Below, in pieces: positions 46,193-54,889 of a stretch of 64,000 nucleotides of DNA (the stretch's first letter is position 1; the number at the start of each line of letters is the position of its first letter). Made by a program: the position numbers and the translations under genes. The notes under the pieces were generated by a model, which searched no databases, was not told the DNA's origin, and saw only the letters and a list, made by a program, of their open reading frames with translations. The DNA comes from Kumtagia sp964244725. GTDB taxonomy: Bacteria > Pseudomonadota > Alphaproteobacteria > Rhizobiales > Rhizobiaceae. Location of the stretch: the NCBI GenBank assembly GCA_964244725.1, contig CAXTJQ010000003.1, forward strand, positions 62,001 to 126,000, written 5' to 3'.

Positions 46193-48334
46193 ATGACAAT
46201 TCTCTACGTGGTCATCGCCTGCGGCCTGCTTTCCATCGCCTATGCCTTCTGGGCGACGCAGTCGGTCCTCGCGGCCGATCAGGGAAACGCGCGCATGCGG
46301 GAAATCGCCGGCGCCATCCGCGAGGGCGCACAGGCCTACCTCACGCGTCAATACACGACGATCGCGATCGTCGGCGTCGTGGTGTTCGTGCTTGCATGGT
46401 GGCTGCTGTCCGGCACGGCTGCGATCGGCTTCCTGATCGGCGCCGTGCTTTCGGGCGCCGCGGGCTTCATCGGCATGCACGTCTCCGTCCGCGCCAACGT
46501 CCGGACCGCGCAGGCTGCGTCCAACAGCCTTGCCGCCGGCCTCGACATCGCCTTCAAGGCCGGCGCGATCACCGGCATGCTGGTCGCGGGCCTGGCGCTG
46601 CTCGGCGTCTCGGTCTACTACCTCATCCTTACCGGTCCCATGAACTATGCCCCCGGCGATCGCGCCGTCATCGACTCGCTGGTGTCGCTGGGCTTCGGCG
46701 CATCGCTGATTTCGATCTTCGCGCGGCTCGGCGGCGGCATCTTCACCAAGGGCGCCGATGTCGGCGGCGATCTTGTCGGCAAGGTCGAGGCGGGCATCCC
46801 GGAAGACGATCCGCGCAACCCCGCGACGATCGCGGACAATGTCGGCGACAATGTCGGCGATTGCGCCGGCATGGCGGCCGATCTATTCGAGACCTATGCG
46901 GTGACCGTCGTCGCCACCATGGTGCTCGGCTCCATCTTCTTCGCCGGGACAGCGGTGCTGTCGAGCGTCATGCTCTACCCGCTCGCGATCTGCGGCGCGT
47001 GCATCATCACCTCGATCGTCGGCACCTTTTTCGTCAAGCTCGGGGCGAACGGTTCGATCATGGGCGCTCTCTACAAGGGGCTGATCGTGACCGGGCTGCT
47101 CTCGATCCTCGGTCTTGCCGCGGCGACGTCGCTGACTGTCGGCTGGGGCGATATCGGCATCGCGGACGGGATGATGGTCACCGGCATGAACCTGTTCGTC
47201 TGCGGGCTGCTCGGCCTCGTCGTGACCGGCCTGATCGTGGTCATCACGGAATACTACACCGGGACCAACAAGCGCCCGGTCAACTCGATCGCCCAGGCGT
47301 CGGTCACCGGCCACGGCACGAACGTCATCCAGGGCCTCGCGGTTTCGCTGGAATCGACAGCCTTGCCGGCAATCGTCATCGTCGGCGGCATCATCTCGAC
47401 CTACCAGCTCGCCGGTCTTTTCGGGACGGCCATCGCCGTCACCACCATGCTCGGCCTCGCCGGCATGATCGTGGCGCTCGACGCGTTCGGTCCGGTGACC
47501 GACAATGCCGGCGGCATCGCCGAAATGTCCGGCATGCCTAAGGAAGTGCGCCAGTCGACGGATGCGCTCGACGCGGTCGGCAACACCACGAAGGCGGTGA
47601 CCAAGGGCTACGCCATCGGTTCGGCAGGGCTCGGGGCCTTGGTGCTGTTCGCGGCGTATTCGAACGATCTGAAGTTCTTCGCCGCCAACGGCGACAAATA
47701 CCCCTATTTCCAGGACATGGGGACCGTCTCCTTCGACCTTTCCAATCCCTATGTCGTCGCGGGTTTGATCTTCGGCGGGCTGATCCCCTACCTGTTCGGC
47801 GGCATCGCCATGACGGCGGTCGGCCGCGCGGCCGGCGCCATCGTGGAGGAGGTGCGCAAGCAGTTCCGCGAGGACCCGGGCATCATGCAGGGCACGTCCA
47901 AACCGAACTACGCGCGCGCGGTCGACCTGCTCACCAAGGCCGCGATCAAGGAGATGATCGTTCCCTCGCTCCTTCCGGTGCTGGCGCCGCTCGTCGTCTA
48001 TTTCGGCGTGCTGCTGATCTCGGGCTCCAAGGCGTCGGCCTTCGCCGCGCTCGGGGCGTCCCTGCTCGGCGTCATCGTCAACGGCCTCTTCGTGGCGATC
48101 TCGATGACCTCCGGCGGCGGCGCCTGGGACAATGCCAAGAAGAGCTTCGAGGACGGGTTCATCGACAAGGACGGGACGAAGCACCTCAAGGGTTCCGACG
48201 CGCACAAGGCGTCAGTCACAGGCGACACCGTCGGCGACCCCTACAAGGATACGGCCGGCCCAGCCGTCAACCCGGCGATCAAGATCACCAACATCGTCGC
48301 GCTGCTGCTGCTCGCCGTCCTAGCCCACGGCTGA
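46193..48334 (+). CDS. hppA: K+-independent proton-translocating pyrophosphatase
   Basis: 713-aa membrane pump with about 16 helices that splits pyrophosphate to move H+ out of the cytosol. The substrate site includes GADVGGDLVGKVEAGIPEDD and DNVGDNVGDCAGMAADLFE. The GNTTKA sequence (Lys where K+-dependent pumps have Ala) marks the K+-insensitive H+ type. ATG 46193 has AAGGA upstream at a longer spacing. The gene is followed by a strong terminator. Confidence 0.96.
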   Translation: MTILYVVIACGLLSIAYAFWATQSVLAADQGNARMREIAGAIREGAQAYLTRQYTTIAIVGVVVFVLAWWLLSGTAAIGFLIGAVLSGAAGFIGMHVSVRANVRTAQAASNSLAAGLDIAFKAGAITGMLVAGLALLGVSVYYLILTGPMNYAPGDRAVIDSLVSLGFGASLISIFARLGGGIFTKGADVGGDLVGKVEAGIPEDDPRNPATIADNVGDNVGDCAGMAADLFETYAVTVVATMVLGSIFFAGTAVLSSVMLYPLAICGACIITSIVGTFFVKLGANGSIMGALYKGLIVTGLLSILGLAAATSLTVGWGDIGIADGMMVTGMNLFVCGLLGLVVTGLIVVITEYYTGTNKRPVNSIAQASVTGHGTNVIQGLAVSLESTALPAIVIVGGIISTYQLAGLFGTAIAVTTMLGLAGMIVALDAFGPVTDNAGGIAEMSGMPKEVRQSTDALDAVGNTTKAVTKGYAIGSAGLGALVLFAAYSNDLKFFAANGDKYPYFQDMGTVSFDLSNPYVVAGLIFGGLIPYLFGGIAMTAVGRAAGAIVEEVRKQFREDPGIMQGTSKPNYARAVDLLTKAAIKEMIVPSLLPVLAPLVVYFGVLLISGSKASAFAALGASLLGVIVNGLFVAISMTSGGGAWDNAKKSFEDGFIDKDGTKHLKGSDAHKASVTGDTVGDPYKDTAGPAVNPAIKITNIVALLLLAVLAHG

Positions 48335-48349
48335 CGTCTTACGGAATCG

Positions 48350-48381
48350 AAAGGCCCGCGGGAGCGATCCCGCGGGCCTTT
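48350..48381. terminator. strong bidirectional terminator between hppA and bamE
   Basis: Perfect 14-bp stem (48350-48363 with 48368-48381) with loop GCGA, starting AAAGGCCCGC and ending GCGGGCCTTT. Both arms end in A/T runs, so it can stop transcription from hppA (+) and bamE (-). Confidence 0.85.
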
Positions 48382-48406
48382 CGGTTCAAGTCACCCTCGC
48401 ACGGCC

Positions 48407-48901
48407 CTACGGCGTTGCGCCAGGCAAGGTCGGAACCGCCTGCGCGCCCGTCAGCAGCTGTCCGATGAAGTTCTGGTCCTTGCCTCGGGTCGGCGTGGTG
48501 CGCGAGATGAAATCGAACACCTTGCCGTCCTTGAGGCCGTAATTGGCGATGTCGCGGACGCGGCCGTCCTCGCCGAAATAGACGGCGAGGATGCGCTGGT
48601 CGACGAGCCTTGCCTGCGCGAACGCCACCGGGCGGTAGCGCTTCTGCGAGATGTAGTAGAAGACCTCGTTGTCGAAGGTCGCGGTGGTCGACGGGCTTCC
48701 GAGCGCCAGCACGACCTGCTCCCGGCTCGATCCGACAGGGACCAGATCGATCTGCTGCTGATCGATGACGTAGCCTTGAGTCAGGGTTTCGCCGGTCGAC
48801 AGGCCGAGTCCGGAGGTTCCGGTGCAGCCAGCCAAGGCCGCCGCGACGAGCGCCCCGGCCATGTGGAAAGATGGACTTGCCGGCGCGATCTTGATTTTCA
48901 T
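48407..48901 (-). CDS. bamE: outer membrane protein assembly factor BamE (SmpA/OmlA)
   Basis: 164-aa lipoprotein of the BAM complex. The signal has lipobox LAGC (after AGALVAAALAGC). The SmpA domain contains VPVGSSREQVVLALGSPSTTATFDNEVFYYISQKR and IAVYF-type strands. ATG 48901 is preferred; an upstream TTG adds five residues. Divergent from the cytochrome-c chaperone gene. Confidence 0.92.
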   Translation of the reverse strand: MKIKIAPASPSFHMAGALVAAALAGCTGTSGLGLSTGETLTQGYVIDQQQIDLVPVGSSREQVVLALGSPSTTATFDNEVFYYISQKRYRPVAFAQARLVDQRILAVYFGEDGRVRDIANYGLKDGKVFDFISRTTPTRGKDQNFIGQLLTGAQAVPTLPGATP

Positions 48902-48984
48902 GAACCCCAACAACAACTTTGTCCGACGCCCCCGTCCCCCGGCAGCGCCTTGCGCGATGTGGCAAATCCGGTAAACCAGCTTTC

Positions 48985-49593
48985 ATGCCGATGCAACCAG
49001 ACCGAAAGCCGCGACCCGCCGAAGGACCGACAGTCATCGTTCGTCGCTGGCTCGGCTTGAAGCAAGGCCCGGATCGCCAGATCCTCGATTTGCTCTACGC
49101 GCAGATCGTGGCGGCTGCGCGGCGGGAGGTGTTTTTTTCGCAATGGCAGGCGCCCGACACACCGCTCGGTCGCTTCGAGATGGTGGCGCTGCACGTCTTC
49201 CTGTTCCAGCACCGGCTGCGCGGCAGCAGCGGCGCGGCGCGCGACGTGGCGCAACAGCTCATCGACGATTTCTTCACCGACATCGAGCATTCGCTGCGCG
49301 AACTGGGCGTCGGCGATGTCGGCGTTCCCAAACGGATGAAGAAGCTGGCGAGGATGTTTTACGGCCGCACATTGTCCTATGCCCGGGCGATCGAGGAGAA
49401 CGACGAGGCCGCCCTGGCCGTGGCGCTCGCCCGCAACGTGCGCCCGCAGGTCGAGTCCTGGCCACAATCGCGATTGCTCGCATCCTACGTGATGGCGGCG
49501 GACGCCGCGCTGGCCGCCCAGTCCTTGGACGATATCGTTGGCGGCGCGGTCTCTTTTCCCGCTCCGGTCGCGGATGTGGAATCACGGCCGTGA
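48985..49593 (+). CDS. ubiquinol-cytochrome c chaperone family protein
   Basis: 202-aa alpha-helical protein like CBP3, a factor for assembly of the bc1 complex. Family features: LYAQIVAAARREVFFSQW, TPLGRFEMVALHVFLFQHRLRG and GVGDVGVPKRMKKLARMFYGR. The start is uncertain: ATG 48985 is used; the frame is open to 48919. The next gene starts at GTG within its final codons, the usual alphaproteobacterial pair. Confidence 0.9.
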   Translation: MPMQPDRKPRPAEGPTVIVRRWLGLKQGPDRQILDLLYAQIVAAARREVFFSQWQAPDTPLGRFEMVALHVFLFQHRLRGSSGAARDVAQQLIDDFFTDIEHSLRELGVGDVGVPKRMKKLARMFYGRTLSYARAIEENDEAALAVALARNVRPQVESWPQSRLLASYVMAADAALAAQSLDDIVGGAVSFPAPVADVESRP

Positions 49594-50147
49594 AGCAGCC
49601 GACCGCGACCAGCCCGATCTCGTTCGACGTGGCGGTCGCGCGCCTGCCCAAGAACGGACTGCCGGTGACGATCGAGGCGACCGGCCGCCAGCGCGCCGCG
49701 CTCGCCGACATTCACGACGTGTTGAATGTCGAGCGTTTCCGCGCCGACCTCCTGGTCACGGGATGGAAACGCAACGGCGTGAAGATCGAAGGGCGCGTGC
49801 GGGCCGACATCGTCCAGGCCTGCGTGGTGACGCTCGACCCGCTTCCCGCGACCATCGATGTGGAGATCGACGCGGTATATTTGCCGGAGATCTCGAAATT
49901 CGGGCGCGAAGGCTTCGGAAGCGGTGGCGAGATCCTGCTCGACGCGGATGGCCCCGACAGCCCGGAAACGTTTGCCGGCGACCGAATCGATGTCGGCGCG
50001 CTCGCGGAGGAGCATTTCGGCCTGGCCATCGACCCTTATCCCCGCCGCAAGGGCGCATCCCTCGACGTTTTGACCGGCGATACGCCTCCCGATCAGGCCG
50101 ACGAAAACCCGATCCGCAAACTCGGCAGCCTCTTCCCGAAGGCCTGA
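49590..50147 (+). CDS. DUF177 (YceD-like) protein
   Basis: 185-aa member of the DUF177 family; homologues are linked to rRNA or ribosomal-protein L32 accumulation. The core reads VTGWKRNGVKIEGRVRADIVQACVVTLDPLPATID, and the C-terminus is acidic before a conserved NPIRKLGSLFPKA. Unlike most bacteria, no rpmF follows; plsX comes after 106 bases. Confidence 0.88.
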   Translation: MKQPTATSPISFDVAVARLPKNGLPVTIEATGRQRAALADIHDVLNVERFRADLLVTGWKRNGVKIEGRVRADIVQACVVTLDPLPATIDVEIDAVYLPEISKFGREGFGSGGEILLDADGPDSPETFAGDRIDVGALAEEHFGLAIDPYPRRKGASLDVLTGDTPPDQADENPIRKLGSLFPKA

Positions 50148-50253
50148 CCGACTCAAGCCTGCCCGAATTGCATTGTAAGAGCCTAAAAAACCGCTATTTT
50201 CCCGCCGCGTCCGCTTCGGACGCAGCCACTGCAACGAGCGAGACCGGAACCGA

Positions 50254-51315
50254 GTGATCAGGATTTCCATCGACGCCATGGGCGGAGATCACGGACCTGC
50301 GGTCATTGTCGCGGCTTTGGCCAGAATCGCCAAGCGCCGCACCGACATCAATTTCGTCGTGTTCGGCAAGACCGACGCGGTCCAGCCCGAACTGGACAGG
50401 TACCCCGCTCTGACGCCGGTCACGCGCTTCGTCCATTGCGACGTGGCGGTCCGGATGGACGACAAGCCGAGCCAGGCGCTGCGGCATGGACGCTGGAAAT
50501 CCTCGATGTGGCGCGCGATCGAGGCCATCAAGGCCGGCGAGGCGGATGCGTGCATTTCGGCCGGCAACACCGGCGCGTTGATGGCGATGTCGAAGTTCTG
50601 CCTGCGCACCATGGCGACGATCGAACGGCCGGCGATCGCCGCGATCTGGCCCACGATCCGCGGCGAAAGCATCGTCCTCGATGTCGGCGCCACGATCGGC
50701 GCGGATGCCCACCAGCTCATCGATTTCGGCATTCTTGGCGCCGCCATGGCGCGCGCGATCTTCGGCATCGACCGCCCGAGCGTCGGTTTGCTGAACATCG
50801 GCGTGGAGGAGATCAAGGGCCAGGAGGAAGTCAAGGAGGCCGGCCGCCTTCTCCGCGACGCCAACATGATGTCGATGAAGTATCACGGCTTCGTGGAAGG
50901 CGACGACATCGGCAAGGGTACGGTGGACGTGGTCGTTTCCGAAGGCTTCGCCGGCAACATCGCGCTCAAGACCGCCGAGGGGACGGCGCGGCAGATCGCC
51001 GGCTATCTCCGCAGCGCCATGACCCGCACCCTGATGGCGCGCATTGGATATATCTTCGCCAAGAGCGCCTTCGAACGGCTGCGCGAGAAGATGGACGTGC
51101 GCAAGGCCAATGGCGGCGTCTTTCTCGGTCTCAACGGCATCGTGGTCAAGAGCCACGGCGGCGCCGACGAGGAGGGGTTCGCGTCCGCGATCGAACTCGG
51201 CTATGACATGGTCAGAAACAGGCTGCTCGACCGCATCGAGGCGGACCTCGATCTGTTCCACGCCCGCCATCCCCAGCCCCCGCGGGCAAAGGCGGAAGCG
51301 GATATCAAGCCATAG
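50254..51315 (+). CDS. plsX: phosphate acyltransferase PlsX
   Basis: 353-aa enzyme that makes acyl-phosphate from acyl-ACP for phospholipid synthesis. Motifs: ISIDAMGGDHGP at the start, ADACISAGNTGALMA, LLNIGVEEIKGQE and VDVVVSEGFAGNIALKTAEGT. Start GTG 50254. It is followed 8 bases later by fabH. Confidence 0.97.
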   Translation: MIRISIDAMGGDHGPAVIVAALARIAKRRTDINFVVFGKTDAVQPELDRYPALTPVTRFVHCDVAVRMDDKPSQALRHGRWKSSMWRAIEAIKAGEADACISAGNTGALMAMSKFCLRTMATIERPAIAAIWPTIRGESIVLDVGATIGADAHQLIDFGILGAAMARAIFGIDRPSVGLLNIGVEEIKGQEEVKEAGRLLRDANMMSMKYHGFVEGDDIGKGTVDVVVSEGFAGNIALKTAEGTARQIAGYLRSAMTRTLMARIGYIFAKSAFERLREKMDVRKANGGVFLGLNGIVVKSHGGADEEGFASAIELGYDMVRNRLLDRIEADLDLFHARHPQPPRAKAEADIKP

Positions 51316-51323
51316 GACGAGAG

Positions 51324-52295
51324 ATGATCAGATCCGTCGTGCGCGGGGTCGGATCGGCGTTGCCGCGCCGCATCATGAAGAATGCCGATTTCGATCCGGC
51401 GCTGGACACCTCCGACGAGTGGATCGTGCAGCGCACCGGGATCCGGCAGCGTTATATCGCCGGCCCGGGCGAGACCACCGCATCGCTTGGCGAGGCGGCG
51501 GCGCGGGCGGCCTTGCTGCATGGCGGCCTCGCGCCCTCCGACATCGACCTGATCGTGCTGGCGACCTCGACGCCGGACAACACGTTTCCGGCGACCGCCG
51601 TCGACATCCAGCACCGCCTCGGCATGAGCCATGGCTTCGCCTTCGACATGCAGGCGGTCTGCAGCGGCTTCGTCTATGCCGTGGCCACCGCCGATGCGCA
51701 CATCAAGGCGGGTCTCGCCGTTCGCGCCCTGGTGATCGGCTCGGAAACGTTCTCGCGCATCCTCGACTGGAGCGACCGCACGACCTGCGTGCTGTTCGGC
51801 GACGGCGCGGGCGCGATCGTGCTCGAGGCGCAGGAGGGCGAGGGCGCGATCCTCGATCGCGGCGTTCTGGGCGCGAGCCTGCGCTCGGACGGCAGCCACA
51901 AGCAGAAGCTCTACGTCGATGGCGGGCCGTCGACCACCGGGACCGTCGGCCATCTGCGCATGGAGGGCCGGGAGGTGTTCAAGCATGCGGTCGGCATGAT
52001 CGCCGACGTCATCGAGACGACCTTCGCCGAAGCCGGCATCACCGCCGACGACCTCGACTGGTTCGTGCCGCACCAGGCCAACAAGCGCATCATCGACGCC
52101 TCGGCTCGCAAGCTCGGCATCGCCGACGAGAAGGTGGTCGTCACCGTCGACCTGCACGGCAACACCTCGGCCGCCTCGGTTCCGCTTGCGCTGGCCGCCG
52201 CCGTCGGCGACGGCCGCATCCGGCAGGGCGACCTGATCATGCTCGAAGCGATGGGCGGCGGGTTCACCTGGGGCGCGGTTCTGATCCGCTGGTGA
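51324..52295 (+). CDS. fabH: beta-ketoacyl-ACP synthase III
   Basis: 323-aa condensing enzyme that begins fatty-acid elongation from acetyl-CoA. The catalytic triad is visible as C113 in AVCSGFVYAV, His in DWFVPHQANKRI and Asn in LHGNTSAAS. DTSDEWIVQRTGIRQR is the typical CoA-site start. Part of the plsX-fabH pair. Confidence 0.97.
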   Translation: MIRSVVRGVGSALPRRIMKNADFDPALDTSDEWIVQRTGIRQRYIAGPGETTASLGEAAARAALLHGGLAPSDIDLIVLATSTPDNTFPATAVDIQHRLGMSHGFAFDMQAVCSGFVYAVATADAHIKAGLAVRALVIGSETFSRILDWSDRTTCVLFGDGAGAIVLEAQEGEGAILDRGVLGASLRSDGSHKQKLYVDGGPSTTGTVGHLRMEGREVFKHAVGMIADVIETTFAEAGITADDLDWFVPHQANKRIIDASARKLGIADEKVVVTVDLHGNTSAASVPLALAAAVGDGRIRQGDLIMLEAMGGGFTWGAVLIRW

Positions 52296-52408
52296 CGGCC
52301 GCCGGGACATCCCGGCCCCTCGTCGCGGCATCCGTTCTTGACCTCCCACGGTCAATTTCCTAACGTCCGACGGCTCTATTCCGGGCGCCTGGAGGAGGCG
52401 ATTTAGCC

Positions 52409-52732
52409 ATGGCGAGTAAGACACTCACACGTGCCGATCTTGCCGAGGCGGTCTACCGGAAAGTGGGGCTCTCGCGCACGGAATCCGCCGATCTGGTCGA
52501 GTCGATCCTGGATGAGATATGCGAGGCGATCGTGCGCGGCGAAACCGTGAAGCTGTCGTCCTTCGCGACCTTCCACGTCCGCGAGAAGAACGAGCGGATC
52601 GGCCGGAACCCGAAAACCGGCGAGGAGGTGCCGATCCTTCCGCGCCGCGTCATGACGTTCAAGGCGTCCAACGTCCTGAAGAGCCGCATCCTGCGCGGGC
52701 GCCAGCAGGGCAAGCCGAAGGCCGCGAAATAG
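52409..52732 (+). CDS. ihfA: integration host factor subunit alpha
   Basis: 107-aa DNA-bending HU-fold protein. TLTRADLAEAVYRKVGLSRTES and the DNA-contact arm GRNPKTGEEVPILPRRVMTFKAS are diagnostic. Basic tail of the alpha subunit. Preceded by GGAGGAGG at a long spacing. Followed by merR-type gene in the order usual for Hyphomicrobiales. Confidence 0.95.
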   Translation: MASKTLTRADLAEAVYRKVGLSRTESADLVESILDEICEAIVRGETVKLSSFATFHVREKNERIGRNPKTGEEVPILPRRVMTFKASNVLKSRILRGRQQGKPKAAK

Positions 52733-52887
52733 CCGGCCTGCCTGACGATCCGGTTGATGACCGGGCTCGTCTTTCTCGCGCCTCTTGAATTCTCACGCGC
52801 AAAGAACTGCAATGCAAGGCGAATCGAGTTCGCGATTGCCTGTGATGCGTCACGGGCGGCCGCGACCGTCAGCCGGGGCCGGGTAAG

Positions 52888-53439
52888 ATGACCATGGACA
52901 AGAGTCCCGATGCGTTCCGGACGATCTCCGAAGTCGCCGAGGATCTCGACCTGCCGCAGCACGTGCTGCGGTTCTGGGAGACCCGCTTCACCCAGATCAA
53001 GCCGATGAAACGCGGCGGCGGCAGGCGCTACTACCGGCCGCAGGATGTCGAACTGATCAAGGGCATCAAGCACATGCTTTACGATCAGGGCTACACGATC
53101 AAGGGCGTCCAGAAGCTGCTGCGCGAGAACGGCAACCAGTTCCTCGTCGCCGTCGGAAGCGGCGACCTTGCCGCGATCGAGGTGATCGCCCAGCGCAAGC
53201 AGGCGTCGATGGTCCAACTGACGCCAGCCGCCATGCCGCAGCGCGGCGGCGAGGACGAGTTGCTGGTCGGGGAGGCCAAGGTCAAGCCCAGCCGGCGCTT
53301 CTTCGGGCTCGGCAAGCCTGAAGACGACGGTCCGGTCGGCGCCGATGCGGGACGGCTTTCGCGCGACAATCGCGCGTTGCTGCAGGAAGCGCTGTTCGAT
53401 CTTCTGGAGTGCAAGCGCCTGCTCGATCAGGTGCGCTGA
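52888..53439 (+). CDS. MerR family transcriptional regulator
   Basis: 183-aa protein with N-terminal MerR helix-turn-helix: FRTISEVAEDLDLPQHVLRFWETRF, then the wing MKRGGGRRYYRPQDVELI and GYTIKGVQKLLREN. The rest (after residue ~95) is unlike metal-sensing MerR and lacks a Cys cluster. It ends overlapping the convergent DUF982 gene by 13 bases. The effector is unknown. Confidence 0.9.
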   Translation: MTMDKSPDAFRTISEVAEDLDLPQHVLRFWETRFTQIKPMKRGGGRRYYRPQDVELIKGIKHMLYDQGYTIKGVQKLLRENGNQFLVAVGSGDLAAIEVIAQRKQASMVQLTPAAMPQRGGEDELLVGEAKVKPSRRFFGLGKPEDDGPVGADAGRLSRDNRALLQEALFDLLECKRLLDQVR

Positions 53440-53714
53440 ACCGCTCCCCGGTCGTTGGGGACGGTCCCTGCCTCGGCATCGGGCGGCTCGATGAGGATTT
53501 TTGCCTCCGCCGCGGCTTCGATTATCGCATTTTGCGCGTCGATGGTTGAACGATGTCCGTCGAGGACCTTAAGACAGGTTTCGATCGCATCGCGATGCCT
53601 CGGGCCGGGGGCAACCGGCCACCGTTCGGTCAGGATTGTCTGCGCCCCGGCGACCGATTTCACGATCGTTTCGCCGTCTTGGAGCCTGAGGCGGACCGGC
53701 TGCGGAAATTCCAC
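53427..53714 (-). CDS. DUF982 domain protein
   Basis: 95-aa protein with the DUF982 pattern: FPQPVRLRL at the start, AQTILTERWPVAPGPRHRDAIETCLKVLDG in the middle and an Ala-rich helix. Many paralogues occur in rhizobial genomes; function unknown. GTG start at 53714, 2 bases after the upstream DUF2188 stop, so both form a pair. Confidence 0.8.
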   Translation of the reverse strand: MEFPQPVRLRLQDGETIVKSVAGAQTILTERWPVAPGPRHRDAIETCLKVLDGHRSTIDAQNAIIEAAAEAKILIEPPDAEAGTVPNDRGAVQRT

Positions 53715-53716
53715 AG

Positions 53717-53962
53717 TCAGGCCTTGTCGACGACTTCGGTTTCCGGACGGTCGCCGCCTTGCGCCACTTCCTCATGCCACTGACCGGCGGAGTCCTGATA
53801 TTCGATGCCCTCGCTATCGCCGCCGACCTCTTGTTCGCTGGAGGCCGCACGGGCCGCCGACAGGGCGTCGTCATGCGACCCGAATGTCTCGGAAAACACG
53901 TCGCCGACCTTGTAGGCCCAGCCGCCGTCATGCTCGACGATCCGATAGCTCACCTTGCTCAT
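53717..53962 (-). CDS. DUF2188 domain protein
   Basis: 81-aa small protein. The DUF2188 core is RIVEHDGGWAYKVGDVFSETFGSHDDALSAARAA, followed by IEYQDSAGQWHEEV. Such proteins are often stress-linked; no biochemical role is established. It is the first gene of a two-gene unit with the DUF982 gene. Confidence 0.8.
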   Translation of the reverse strand: MSKVSYRIVEHDGGWAYKVGDVFSETFGSHDDALSAARAASSEQEVGGDSEGIEYQDSAGQWHEEVAQGGDRPETEVVDKA

Positions 53963-54008
53963 CCCAGGTCTCCAACGCGACGATTTCGAAGTGTGGTCAC
54001 GGCCGCGA

Positions 54009-54152
54009 TCACATGACCGCGCGCTTGAGTTTCGGCTTGATCGCGCCGTCGGGCGGAGACAGCAACGCCAACGGCGCTTTCTGATCGTCGCTGTTTTCCT
54101 GCGCGATCCGGTAGATGACCCAGGCTGCTGCCGCCAGGAAAATCATTCTCAT
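54009..54152 (-). CDS. 47-aa predicted membrane micropeptide
   Basis: One hydrophobic helix (MIFLAAAAWVIYRIA) then a polar tail. AAAGGA lies about seven bases before ATG 54152, which supports translation. No homology can be claimed. Confidence 0.4.
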   Translation of the reverse strand: MRMIFLAAAAWVIYRIAQENSDDQKAPLALLSPPDGAIKPKLKRAVM

Positions 54153-54273
54153 CGAGGTATCCTTTCGCGATCGGCCCCAAGCCTGGACAAATTGGCTGAA
54201 ACAGCCATCGGACAGGATTTTTGGGCGCGCCGCTTCAACAGCGGCGAGGCGCATTGGTTCCCGGCCCGTGCGC

Positions 54274-54594
54274 TCATGGCCGGCGATCGGCCTCGCCGGG
54301 ATCGAGCATGCCAGCGACACGTTTCTTGCCCGCCGGCGGCAGGAGTTTCATCACCAGGATGAAACCCGACAGCACCAGGCAGATGCCGTTCGTCAGGATC
54401 AGCGGCCATTCCCGCTTCATCAGGCCGAAGGCCAGCCAGGCCGCGAAGCCGATCACGGTGACCACATACATTCCCGTGGAGATCGAACCCGTGTCGCGGC
54501 TCCTGATGATCTTCCAAGCCTGCGGCGCGAAGCTCGTCGTCGAACAGAGCGCGGCGAAGTAGCCGATGACCGATACGGTTTCCATCGCCCTCAA
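54274..54594 (-). CDS. SemiSWEET (PQ-loop) small sugar transporter
   Basis: 106-aa, three-helix half-transporter that works as a dimer. The PQ-loop region is IGYFAALCSTTSFAPQAWKIIRSRDTGSIS (first part), followed by the helices VVTVIGFAAWLAFG and LILTNGICLVLSGFILV. Substrate likely sugar, inferred from the family. Confidence 0.88.
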   Translation of the reverse strand: MRAMETVSVIGYFAALCSTTSFAPQAWKIIRSRDTGSISTGMYVVTVIGFAAWLAFGLMKREWPLILTNGICLVLSGFILVMKLLPPAGKKRVAGMLDPGEADRRP

Positions 54595-54755
54595 CTGCCG
54601 CGTCCGTCAATCGTTCGCGGGGACCGCAAAAATCGGACGGCCGAGGCTTGCGTCCTCGCGCCCCGGGCGTCGCCATCCACTTTTGCCTTTACTGGCGGCG
54701 CGGAGTTGGCTACCCGATCCGTGCGTCCGGAACGGCGCCGGGATCGCGCCCGAAG

Positions 54756-54830
54756 GCCGGCATAGCTCAGCGGTAGAGCAGCGGTTTTGTAAACCGAAGG
54801 TCGGGAGTTCAATCCTCTCTGCCGGCACCA
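54756..54830 (+). tRNA. tRNA-Thr (anticodon TGT)
   Basis: Acceptor GCCGGCA pairs with TGCCGGC, followed by discriminator A and CCA. D-stem GCTC/GAGC, T-arm GTTCAATCC. The anticodon loop TTTGTAA gives TGT, reading ACA and related threonine codons. The 3' end at 54830 is 59 bases before the methyltransferase gene. Confidence 0.95.
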
Positions 54831-54889
54831 TCACCGCTTCCGCCGACGCCGATCCGGGGTGGATTTGTGCGGCGAAGGGCAGGGGAAGC

